30,252 nt of DNA from Planctomycetota bacterium (GTDB lineage: Bacteria; Planctomycetota; PUPC01; JACPCR01), in NCBI GenBank assembly GCA_030740295.1, contig JASLXP010001255.1, forward strand, positions 1-30,252. Reading direction: 5' to 3'. The translations under genes and the position numbers were made by a program. Positions 1 through 7,104 of this stretch are shown here, in pieces. Each line of letters opens with the position of its first letter. Position 1 is the stretch's first letter. The notes beneath the pieces were generated by a model, which was not told the origin of the DNA, did no database searches, and saw nothing but the letters and a program-made list of their open reading frames with translations.

Positions 1-1307
1 GCAAGAACGGCGATACCAACCGACGCGGGCAACATCAGGAAGGCACACATGTGGATGGCCTCCAGCGCCTTCGTCCGGAAACTCTTCATGTCGTTGCGCG
101 CGTTTTCCTCAGCCAACGTAGTAACCACCCCGCGGCTCAGGGCGAGGCCAATGACGGCGAACGGCAGGTGCACCAGCCGGGTGGCAAATGTCAGAGCGGA
201 GAGGCTGCCGGTCATGAGGAAGGAGGCCACCAGACGTTTGGTCCAATCGCCCAGTTTGTCAACGGCCGACGTCAAAAAAATGGGCCCCATCAGACTGATG
301 GATTTCCGCACACCTGGATGCTTAAGATCAATGACCGGCCGATACCCGCTGCCACGCTGCACAAGGGCAGGCAACTGCACCAGCATCTGCCCTGCGCCAC
401 CAAGCAATATTCCTGCACCAAGAGCGAGCATTCCGAGCGACTCATAGAAAAGGACGATGCCGGCAATCGCTCCGATGCCAAAAAGCATCGGCGCCAGGCT
501 GTAATAAGTGTCGCTATGCCGGGCGAGCAACAGGCTCCCAAGGAATGCAGCAATACCGATAAAGACGGTGAACGGCAGCATCAGGCGTGTGAGTCTCACC
601 GTTTGAATCAGCATGCTTTCGCTGAAACCGGGGGCAATGGCGTGGACGATCCACGGCGCAAGAAAGTAGAGCATTGCCGCCATCAAACTGAGAGTGATTG
701 CCAGTATATTCAGGATGGTCGAAGCCAGACGCCATGCCTGCGCTTTATCGCCGCGCTCGGTGAATGTCTTGTACGTTGGCATGAACGCACTCTCCATCGC
801 CGATTCCCCGAGAATGCGTCTGAAGAGATTGGGGATCATGAAAGCAGTCTGAAACATATCCATCGCAGCGCCGGCCCCGAAATAAGAGGCCATCACCACC
901 TCCCGTCCGAGCCCAACCACCCGTGAGGCCATCGTGCCTGCGCCCAGGCGCCAGAGCTTGGAGAGCAGCGAACGCCCGGGCTGTGCGCCAGTTTCAGGCT
1001 TGTCAAAATCGCTCTGGGGCTGATGGAATTTCAACCTGGTTGCGCCCACTTCTATATGGTCGCCATCTTCGAGGACGCAGTGTTCGTCTAGCTCGCTGCC
1101 GTTCACCTTGACGGTCGCACCATTCATTCGGAGCAGGGCATACTTGCCGTCTTTGAGCCTCTTGAGTTCTGCCGTTTTACGACCGATGTTCTCAGCACAA
1201 ATCTGCACATCTGAGAGTGCAGAGCGGCCGATACACGTCGTGCCAAAGATCAGTTCGATGCGTTCCTCTGCGGAATCAGATTCTGAGTTGAGCAAGAGAT
1301 AGGCCAC
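1..1307 (-). CDS. murJ: FHA-domain / MurJ lipid II flippase fusion (3' end beyond window)
   Basis: MurJ is the MOP-family inner-membrane flippase that moves lipid II outward for peptidoglycan synthesis. My reading of the minus strand gives one uninterrupted frame. Residues about 1-96 resemble an FHA phosphothreonine-binding domain, with an I-G-R turn at 26-28 and a later G-R-K-T-A-E-L stretch where family members usually have S-R-x-H. A linker (about 97-112) leads into a MurJ N-terminus: SRVVGLGRE, then FGAG..MD and NLFRRILGESA, matching the family's SRVLGFVRD and NLLRRIFAEGA signatures with their conserved arginines. The start is GTG at 1307-1305, preceded at 5 bases by AGGAG. The next in-frame ATG would cut into the first membrane helix, so the fusion is not a start-site artefact. 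About 435 residues are visible; roughly 200 C-terminal residues should lie outside. Certain for MurJ, strong for FHA fold, unknown for phosphopeptide binding. Confidence 0.9.
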   Translation of the reverse strand, partial: MAYLLLNSESDSAEERIELIFGTTCIGRSALSDVQICAENIGRKTAELKRLKDGKYALLRMNGATVKVNGSELDEHCVLEDGDHIEVGATRLKFHQPQSDFDKPETGAQPGRSLLSKLWRLGAGTMASRVVGLGREVVMASYFGAGAAMDMFQTAFMIPNLFRRILGESAMESAFMPTYKTFTERGDKAQAWRLASTILNILAITLSLMAAMLYFLAPWIVHAIAPGFSESMLIQTVRLTRLMLPFTVFIGIAAFLGSLLLARHSDTYYSLAPMLFGIGAIAGIVLFYESLGMLALGAGILLGGAGQMLVQLPALVQRGSGYRPVIDLKHPGVRKSISLMGPIFLTSAVDKLGDWTKRLVASFLMTGSLSALTFATRLVHLPFAVIGLALSRGVVTTLAEENARNDMKSFRTKALEAIHMCAFLMLPASVGIAVL

Positions 1308-1438
1308 TTGCGCTCCTGCGTACCCGAGAGGCGGGTTACTGCAAACCGAATTTGAATCAGCCGCTTCGCCTGGCGACTGTTGAGGTGGGATTCGTCGGGT
1401 GGGAAATGAGTTATACGGCGAGTGGAAGTGCCTTCAAC

Positions 1439-4400
1439 TCAAGGCTGCTGATTCCCCTTCAGCCAAATCATCGGGTTGTGATGTTCCGCCCGCATGGATG
1501 ACGACCAGCCCGGCCAGTTGCACCACTCCATCACGCCTTCCACTTTGCGGATGTCTGCATCAATGAGCAATAGTGAGAATCTCAGCCGATCGCGATGTTC
1601 GTAGGGAACCCTCAGCCGCGGCCAGGTCACTGCTACTTCGTAGAAAGTCTTAGTGCCAGTCCGGACGATCTTGGCTTTCAGGTCATCCGGGCCGTTGTTG
1701 CCGGAGGGATAGAATTCATGGGTGTTAATCATGCCGGAGCCGAGCTTTGCCACACCGAAATCAGAGGCCAATTGCTCGCCCGCGACGGTAAATCGAATGC
1801 TGTCGCCGTAACAGAGGTAATTGCCGGAGTAAGGGTTTCTGTGGGTTTCGTCCGCCACTTCGACGGCCACGTAGAATTGTTCCGAATCCCAGCCGGTCCA
1901 GAAGCGGGCCGAAAGGTCTTCGGCTGATTTCCGATCGGGAGAACGCTCCTCGTTGTATTGATATTTCTGATCCAGCAAGGCGGGCCTGAGCCCCTGCCAC
2001 TCCACCAGGCTGCCGTCGAGATCGACTTTGCTCATCTCGTAACACGGAGTATTGCCCAGATAAAACACTTCACGCTTGCCGCTGCCACGACCAGTGTTCA
2101 GTCGTGCCATGATCCGGGCCTGGGAATAACCTTCGGGATGCTCTGCCGCGGCCTGAAACAGTTTCACTATCGAGTCTTCAGCGGGGACTGTGAATTCTTC
2201 CGAAAGAAGTTCTTTGGACACCTCGGGCGCATAAAGACTGACCTGCACGTTTGCCTTTCGAACAATCGGCAATGGATTCGTTACAGTCACTTTGAGTGTA
2301 CCATCCTCCGCCGCAGATAATTTCAATACAGTGCTTTCATGGAGCGAAACGTTGGTGGAGCTCGACATGCCAGGAAAGTTCTTCGGCTTCAGTGTCACAG
2401 AGTGGTTACCCAGGGATACTCTCTCCGGCAGGGCGAGCTTCAGGTCAGTCGTGCTGGTCCATTCGGACTGCCAGCCGCTCGGCAGCTCGAGTTCGAACCC
2501 TTCGTTTGGAAAGCCCTCGGCCAACGTCAACTCCATCTCGACCGGCAGACCGGCCGGCGACGATTCCGGACCTGTGAGGCTGAAGATAGGCGGACCGATT
2601 TCAATTTCGCTGAATCCCTTGATGAAGGTCGGTTCATTTGAGAGACGCAGCGAGAGGAGGCCATTCCATGTTTTCACGGTGCTCTCATTACCCATGAGAT
2701 CGGTGAGGATCAGTTGTTCGGCGTCTGTTTTGAAGTTGTAGGTGAAGTAGCCGGCGCGCGTCCATGCTGCCAGGAGTTTTCCATTGTCGTTGCTATAAAG
2801 ATGGGCAAAGGGCGCATAATTGTTGCCTCTGCCGCTCTTGTTGCTGACCTCAATGGGCAGGTTATTTACAAAACGCTTGTGACCGATCATTCTCGCTACG
2901 GTATTGAATGCGGCATATCCGGCGGTGGGTGAGCCATCCGGATCAATGAGCGCATTCACGTAAGACCTCTGAGACACTACACCGTCTGTGAGCGAATGGA
3001 TGTACACACCTTCACAGAAATCGTATGGCGTGGAGGCCAGGGCCATGCGGCAAAACTTCGAGGCGGCATTGCGGTCCCCGAAGTGGTTCCAGGAACTCCC
3101 GCCCCCTGAGTTCGAACGTCTGACCGCACGACTGTTCCAGATGGAAGTCAGCCATACGTTCAGGTCGCCCGCGCCATAGGCTTTGAGATTCCGACCCAGC
3201 CGTGAGAGATAGGATTGGAAGTAATACTCGAGGTAAAAGTCTGAGGAACCGTAGTGGGTTGGTTGCACGGAAAAGGCATCCATGCCATCTCCGAGGTAAG
3301 TGCCCATCATGTCTTCAATATAGCTGAACTGGATGCCGTAAATGCTGCCTCCCACGATGACAGATTCGGGGTCTTCAGCCTTCATGAGCGGGTAAAGCCG
3401 CTCCAGGAGCTTCATGTAAGGCTTGGCGCTCTGAAGGTTGAAACGGGACGAGTTGGTTGCATTAAAGACCTCCCAATGCCTGACCTTCCCCTTGTAGCGT
3501 CGGGCCATGGCCAGCCCGAAATCTGAGAACGCTTTCATGGCCTCGTCAGACTGCGGAAATCTGCCGGACTCATAATGCGGATTCAGATCCCCGATTACCA
3601 CCAGCGGCTGCAGTCCGAGCCTGAGGCACGATTCGATGGCCAGATCGTACCTCTTCGGAAATGAATACTCGCCCGGCGTTCCTTCAATCTGATTCCACAT
3701 GAATCGAAACCGCACGCGGCTCGCTCCCATCGATTTGGCCGCCTCCAGATAGAACGGAATATCCTCACCGATTCCGGGGTCATCGACCGTGACTCCCAGT
3801 CTGCCTGCAGGGCTGACACTCGCCTTGCCCGGCAACCAGCAGAAACTCTTGCGACTGCTCGCCATCCCCAATCTGCACTGCACGTAATACGCACCATAGC
3901 TGGCAACATCGATCGGAATGGGCTTCGTCGTGACTTTGCCGCTCTCTACCGCGACCGGCTCATTGATTATTGTAGAGATGACCTTCTCTCGAGAGTCCTT
4001 CAGAATAACCTGCAAATTGGCCTTGACAGCTACTGTGCCGGGCGTGGAAAACTCGAAAGCCATGGCGGGTTTATCCTGCCCCCAGAAATAGGGCGTCCCG
4101 TTTTTGGGTCTGAGTTTCACAACCACAAGGTGTTCCAACTGAAACCGGCCCATAATCGACAGGTTGTCAAAGGCCAGAGCGCCTTCCACCGGCCTGGGGC
4201 TGCGGAGATAGATGCCTTCCAGAACAAATGGATAATTCATCCGAGGCATTCGAAACATCCAGGTCGATCTATTGACATCGTTCCTGTAGGGGTTGCCTGC
4301 TGCCGCCGAGCTCGGGGACACATATCGTGTCTGCAGTGTCTTCCACCCTTTGAAGGTAACCATACCAAGCGGTGATCGGACCAGAATGCCGTTGTTTGCC

Positions 4401-4738
4401 CTTAACAGGAATCCAATCTGCGCACCTTTGCCATCACCGAAAACCTGAATGGACAGCCGATAGACACGAGATCTCACCTTGAAAGGTCTGGCCACAATCA
4501 CCTCGCTCTCTGGGCTGGCCAGTCTGTAATTCAGATTAAGACGCTTCGCTCCATCTTTGACGTCTTCCGCGCCCAAGGTGAATTTGTTGGCCGGATCGAC
4601 CTTATGGCCTTCAATGCGCAGGCCGCGTTCGTGTTCGTAGCTCTCGATTGTCGCCGTCTCATAGTTTTTTGAAAAACAGAGACTGAGCGGCAGCAGAACA
4701 ATCGTTGCGCACAGCTTTTGTGGGATGCCCGCGAGCAT
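1439..4738 (-). CDS. Secreted glycosidase-like (clan GH-A type barrel) protein with CBM9-like C-terminus; catalytic Glu residues replaced
   Basis: This 1099-residue protein starts with a short hydrophobic signal-like segment (about 8-23). Beta-rich sandwich regions fill about 30-310. A TIM-barrel-like domain at about 312-640 shows the pattern of GH5/GH39/GH10-like enzymes: GASRVRFRFMWNQIEGTPG, then HWEVFN, then a late NVWLT strand. In active members the acid/base Glu follows the WEVFN motif and the nucleophile Glu follows WLT; here these are Ala427 and Ser532. Beta-sandwich modules follow, then a CBM9/DOMON-like carbohydrate-binding domain at about 905-1095 (strands ending FYVAVEVAD and FYEVAVTWP). 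The frame is intact over 3.3 kb, so it is not a decayed pseudogene. It probably binds glycans at the surface or in the periplasm without cleaving them (inference). No good Shine-Dalgarno precedes the ATG. The murJ fusion follows after 131 bases. Confidence 0.75.
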   Translation of the reverse strand: MLAGIPQKLCATIVLLPLSLCFSKNYETATIESYEHERGLRIEGHKVDPANKFTLGAEDVKDGAKRLNLNYRLASPESEVIVARPFKVRSRVYRLSIQVFGDGKGAQIGFLLRANNGILVRSPLGMVTFKGWKTLQTRYVSPSSAAAGNPYRNDVNRSTWMFRMPRMNYPFVLEGIYLRSPRPVEGALAFDNLSIMGRFQLEHLVVVKLRPKNGTPYFWGQDKPAMAFEFSTPGTVAVKANLQVILKDSREKVISTIINEPVAVESGKVTTKPIPIDVASYGAYYVQCRLGMASSRKSFCWLPGKASVSPAGRLGVTVDDPGIGEDIPFYLEAAKSMGASRVRFRFMWNQIEGTPGEYSFPKRYDLAIESCLRLGLQPLVVIGDLNPHYESGRFPQSDEAMKAFSDFGLAMARRYKGKVRHWEVFNATNSSRFNLQSAKPYMKLLERLYPLMKAEDPESVIVGGSIYGIQFSYIEDMMGTYLGDGMDAFSVQPTHYGSSDFYLEYYFQSYLSRLGRNLKAYGAGDLNVWLTSIWNSRAVRRSNSGGGSSWNHFGDRNAASKFCRMALASTPYDFCEGVYIHSLTDGVVSQRSYVNALIDPDGSPTAGYAAFNTVARMIGHKRFVNNLPIEVSNKSGRGNNYAPFAHLYSNDNGKLLAAWTRAGYFTYNFKTDAEQLILTDLMGNESTVKTWNGLLSLRLSNEPTFIKGFSEIEIGPPIFSLTGPESSPAGLPVEMELTLAEGFPNEGFELELPSGWQSEWTSTTDLKLALPERVSLGNHSVTLKPKNFPGMSSSTNVSLHESTVLKLSAAEDGTLKVTVTNPLPIVRKANVQVSLYAPEVSKELLSEEFTVPAEDSIVKLFQAAAEHPEGYSQARIMARLNTGRGSGKREVFYLGNTPCYEMSKVDLDGSLVEWQGLRPALLDQKYQYNEERSPDRKSAEDLSARFWTGWDSEQFYVAVEVADETHRNPYSGNYLCYGDSIRFTVAGEQLASDFGVAKLGSGMINTHEFYPSGNNGPDDLKAKIVRTGTKTFYEVAVTWPRLRVPYEHRDRLRFSLLLIDADIRKVEGVMEWCNWPGWSSSMRAEHHNPMIWLKGNQQP

Positions 4739-4854
4739 ATAGAGAAAGTCGCTTCCAGAAAATCCGGGAGTGACTAACTATAGAAGAATCCAGGGGAAAC
4801 GAAACTTTTGCAGGAAAACGGAGCCCACCGGATGTTTCAGCCAGTAAAGGTCCA

Positions 4855-5046
4855 AGATTCAGGATTCAACAGGATTCAGGATTCAGGATTCAGTGGGATT
4901 CAGGATTCAGGGGGATTCAGGATTCAACGGGATTCTGGATTCGGCGGGATTCAGGGCACTGCCAACTTCGGCATCGGGATGATGAATTTAGAGGTCGGGA
5001 TTCAGAGGCATCCTGAATCCTGAATCCCGCTGAATCTTGAATCCCG
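4855..5046. repeat. GATTCAG heptamer array with inverted end
   Basis: The spacer upstream of the glycosidase-like gene contains many copies of GGATTCA / GATTCAG, partly separated by GTGG, GGGG or ACGG. Near 5015-5046 the same word appears in reverse complement (CCTGAATCCTGAATCCC), so the region can fold on itself. No convincing gene lies in 4739-5115; the open frames here merely translate the repeat. Confidence 0.85.
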
Positions 5047-5060
5047 CGCCCAGACACCTT

Positions 5061-5112
5061 TAAAAGAGAAGCACCGGGGCGTCGCACAGGCGAGTAAGCG
5101 ACGGCCCCGGTG
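5061..5112 (-). terminator. Rho-independent terminator of the zinc-ribbon gene
   Basis: CACCGGGGC plus GTCGC (5072-5085) pairs with GCGAC plus GCCCCGGTG (5098-5112, one bulged base). In the minus direction this is followed by CTTCTCTTTT. It begins 4 bases beyond the stop codon of the gene at 5116-5358. Confidence 0.75.
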
Positions 5113-5115
5113 GCT

Positions 5116-5358
5116 TCAGACCTCAACGGTCATTGCATCAACACTGACTTGAGAGCCAGACTCCGCGGCTTTCACGAAGTCTTCGTCATATTCCACGCCG
5201 TAAGAGTAAACGTAAACAGGACGGATACCCTCCTGGTAGCGGAACATAGCCTTTTTGCAGCGAGCGCAGATGCGGTGGCATCTGTCGGTTTTGAACGGCT
5301 TGCCGCACTTGAGGCAGCTCAGCATTTTCTTCTCTGCGTTGAGTTCTCTGACAGTCAT
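5116..5358 (-). CDS. Small zinc-ribbon protein
   Basis: This 80-residue protein has two CxxC knuckles, C15-x2-C18 and C31-x2-C34, with C27-H28 between them, which is a typical structural zinc site. The remainder is a hydrophilic tail with an acidic C-terminus and no further motif. I chose the ATG at 5358 because GGAGGG lies 4 bases upstream; a longer in-frame start at 5415 has no such site and would run through this ribosome-binding sequence. It is a single-gene unit with its own downstream terminator and another terminator hairpin at 5421-5452 upstream. Nucleic-acid or protein binding is likely for this class, but the role is unknown. Confidence 0.7.
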   Translation of the reverse strand: MTVRELNAEKKMLSCLKCGKPFKTDRCHRICARCKKAMFRYQEGIRPVYVYSYGVEYDEDFVKAAESGSQVSVDAMTVEV

Positions 5359-5420
5359 GATTCCCTCCATGGGGTTGAGCCCGTTTCCAATGAGCGTCTG
5401 CTCGCTGAAGGGCATGGAAC

Positions 5421-5452
5421 AAAAAAAGCCCTGAGGTTTGTGGCCTCAGGGC
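5421..5452 (-). terminator. Rho-independent terminator (minus direction)
   Basis: A perfect 9-bp stem, GCCCTGAGG (5428-5436) with CCTCAGGGC (5444-5452), has a 7-base loop and is followed in the minus direction by seven T. It lies 63 bases upstream of the zinc-ribbon start codon, so it either ends a transcript from 5453-5757 or acts as an attenuator of that gene. Confidence 0.8.
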
Positions 5453-5489
5453 TTTAAGAAAAAATCGAGATTGATTTCGTTTAAAGCCC

Positions 5490-5735
5490 TAAGGTCCACC
5501 TCCCTTAATCAGATTGCTGGAATCGGTGAGGCACATAAGGGAGGTATGGACGGTTCTTTTTTGTACTGCGCCGTATCCGACCCGTTCCGCGATAAAATGA
5601 TCGCGGGCCCAGCGCGGGTTCGCGTCTGTTATCTGGGGTCGCGGTAATGAGAGACTTGGATACGAGAACATGGTTTGAATCTGGCCTCGTCAGCGACGGG
5701 CCTTAAATCTGCCGACTGTGTTCCGCGGCAATGGG
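5490..5735 (-). ncRNA. Candidate structured non-coding RNA or leader
   Basis: This segment between two minus-oriented terminators has no convincing gene but many local helices. GTCC-A-CCTCCCTTA (from 5494) pairs with TAAGGGAGG-TAT-GGAC (to about 5552). CGTATCC (5571-5577) pairs with GGATACG (5658-5664) and encloses ACCCG/CGGGT and the 7-bp hairpin CCGCGAT/ATCGCGG (5587-5606). GGCC-T-CGTC pairs with GACG-GGCC (near 5682-5702), and TGCCG with CGGCA (near 5710-5730). I looked for signatures of RNase P RNA, tmRNA and SRP RNA and did not find them; 6S RNA cannot be excluded. The strand is inferred from the terminators only. Confidence 0.4.
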
Positions 5736-5757
5736 GTGAAAGTAAAAGACTTACAAC

Positions 5758-5794
5758 AAAAAAAACCCTGAAGCCTTTTGTGACTCCAGGGTTT
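5758..5794 (-). terminator. Rho-independent terminator (minus direction)
   Basis: AAACCCTG/CAGGGTTT is extended to 13 bp by GAGTC/GGCTT when read on the minus strand, and eight T follow. The inner pairs are G-U wobbles on the minus strand but A-C mismatches on the plus strand, which supports minus-strand transcription. No gene ending here could be identified to its right, so the transcript it stops is unknown. Confidence 0.75.
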
Positions 5795-6138
5795 GGAAAA
5801 TGCTGGGTTGCCCTGAAATCACATTCGGCCTACTCCCATTTTGCATGCCGAATTTCTTAGAGCTGGACCTGAATCGGTTTCACTCCATGTTTCGGCTATA
5901 TGCTGGTAACGGGAAATGAGCATGAATGAAGGCGAATATGTCTGAAGTTGGGGGATTATTTTGAACCGTTCAAAGGCGCAAGAAGAGTATGCGCTTCCTC
6001 CGAACGGCGGGGAGATTATCAACCGTTCGCGAACGATCAAGAAATCTTCCCGTTTTTTTCATTTTTTCCTGAAAACTCTATAATCCGTCCTTTGTCGACG
6101 CCCCCTGCCGTCTCCACAACGCTAATTCAGGAGCACTT
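5795..6138. other. Gene-free spacer upstream of the SH3b gene
   Basis: No credible coding frame is seen. It holds a perfect 12-base palindrome CGTTCGCGAACG at 6024-6035 and a near repeat GAACCGTTC around 5973, which could form an operator. It also holds the -10 element of the downstream gene. Confidence 0.4.
6079..6084 (+). promoter_or_regulatory. Perfect -10 hexamer TATAAT
   Basis: TATAAT lies 55 bases before the ATG at 6139. The -35 position is only a T-rich tract (about 6052-6059), so the -35 assignment is weak. The palindrome at 6024-6035 lies just upstream, where a regulator could act. Confidence 0.5.
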
Positions 6139-7011
6139 ATGCGATTTGCACTCATTCTTATTCTGACACTGCCAGTGCCGGCCATTGCCGAGAGCCTTGG
6201 ATATGTGATCGTCCAACGGGACCGCGCCCCGGTCTTCAAGGGAAAGGAAATCATCGCCACCGTGCGAAAGGGAATTGAGCTCGAGGTGATTAACGTGCGC
6301 GGCTCCTGGTACGGTGTCGATCCGCCAGGCGGCTGGATCAACAAGAACACTGTGAAGTTTGTGCCCGCCCAAAAGGCAGGCGGCGAAGATGCGGAGAGAG
6401 CAGAACGCCGTGAGGCCGAACGACGCGAACGGGCTGAACGCAGGGAGACAGTTGAGCGCGACGGGGAAGTCAGACGAGAAGGCGAGGTCCGGAGAGAAGT
6501 GGATCGAAGAGAGCGCGACGGGGACCGGCCAAGAGTTGACCGGAGAACCGAACGCGATGGCGACCGAAGAGAGCGGGAAGGAGACCGAAGAGAACGGGAA
6601 GGTGAAAGGCCAAGAGATGAGGACAGGAGAGTCGAACGAGAGGGTGACCGCCGAGTTGAACGCGAGGGCGAAAGAGAACGCGACGGCGACCGCAGGAGAG
6701 AGGGTGACCGCCGAGTTGAACGCGAGGGCGAAAGAGAACGCGACGGGGACCGAAGGAGAGAGGGTGACCGACGAGTCGAACGTGAAGGCGAACGCGAACG
6801 CGACGGCGACCGCAGGAGAGACGGTGACCGCCGAGTTGGGCGCGAGGGCGAACGAGAACGCGACGACGACCGCAGGAGAGAGGGTGACCGCCGAGTTGAA
6901 CGCGAGGGCGATAGAGAACGACCGCGTGATGAACGGGGTGAGAAAGACCTCCCACGCGAGGGCGAGGAAAGACCGCCCTTGGAAGACGAGGATGTTGAAG
7001 AGGAAGACTAA
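6139..7011 (+). CDS. Exported SH3b-domain protein with Arg/Glu/Asp repeat tail
   Basis: This is a 290-residue protein. Residues 1-17 form a clean signal peptide ending AIA. Residues about 20-78 form a bacterial SH3 (SH3b) domain: GYVIVQRDRAPVFKGK, then GSWYGV and GGWI. These usually bind peptidoglycan or envelope peptides. From about residue 84 to the end the sequence is almost only R, E, D and G, in a 20-residue repeat built on REGDRRVEREGERERDGDRR, ending in an acidic tail. AGGAG precedes the ATG at good distance, and a TATAAT box lies upstream. The tail is expected to be a disordered or single-helix charged polymer in the periplasm (inference). It is convergent with pilT, with no clear terminator in the 93-base gap. 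Confidence 0.85.
   Translation: MRFALILILTLPVPAIAESLGYVIVQRDRAPVFKGKEIIATVRKGIELEVINVRGSWYGVDPPGGWINKNTVKFVPAQKAGGEDAERAERREAERRERAERRETVERDGEVRREGEVRREVDRRERDGDRPRVDRRTERDGDRREREGDRREREGERPRDEDRRVEREGDRRVEREGERERDGDRRREGDRRVEREGERERDGDRRREGDRRVEREGERERDGDRRRDGDRRVGREGERERDDDRRREGDRRVEREGDRERPRDERGEKDLPREGEERPPLEDEDVEEED
6640..6925 (+). repeat. 60-bp tandem coding repeat
   Basis: About 4.7 copies of a 60-base unit start near 6640, 6700, 6760, 6820 and 6880, each encoding 20 residues. Copies differ at a few mostly synonymous or E/D-exchanging positions. The unit lacks stop codons in several frames on both strands, which produces long spurious open frames. Confidence 0.95.
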
Positions 7012-7104
7012 GGGAGTCTTTCCACGACTGCTTCTTTCGGTGATAGTTTAAGGGGGGATCTTCCTCTTCTTTTGCCTGCATGCCGCTGAGTTCAATTGCT
7101 CCCA

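Noticed and set aside
51..926. Open frame of 291 codons on the plus strand
   Set aside because: It is antisense to murJ, whose membrane-protein sequence on the minus strand is unmistakable; the plus-strand product is low-complexity and lacks family features.
1439..4738. Glycosidase-like gene as a pseudogene
   Set aside because: The whole 1099-codon frame is intact with signal peptide and conserved C-terminal domain, so loss of catalytic residues looks like functional change rather than decay.
4808..5023. 71-codon open frame with QDSG-type repeats
   Set aside because: It only translates the GATTCAG array; no ribosome-binding site or domain.
5819..6040. 73-codon minus-strand frame before the terminator at 5758-5794
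   Set aside because: No ribosome-binding site, no recognisable pattern and poor composition; not enough to call a gene even though a terminator lies downstream.
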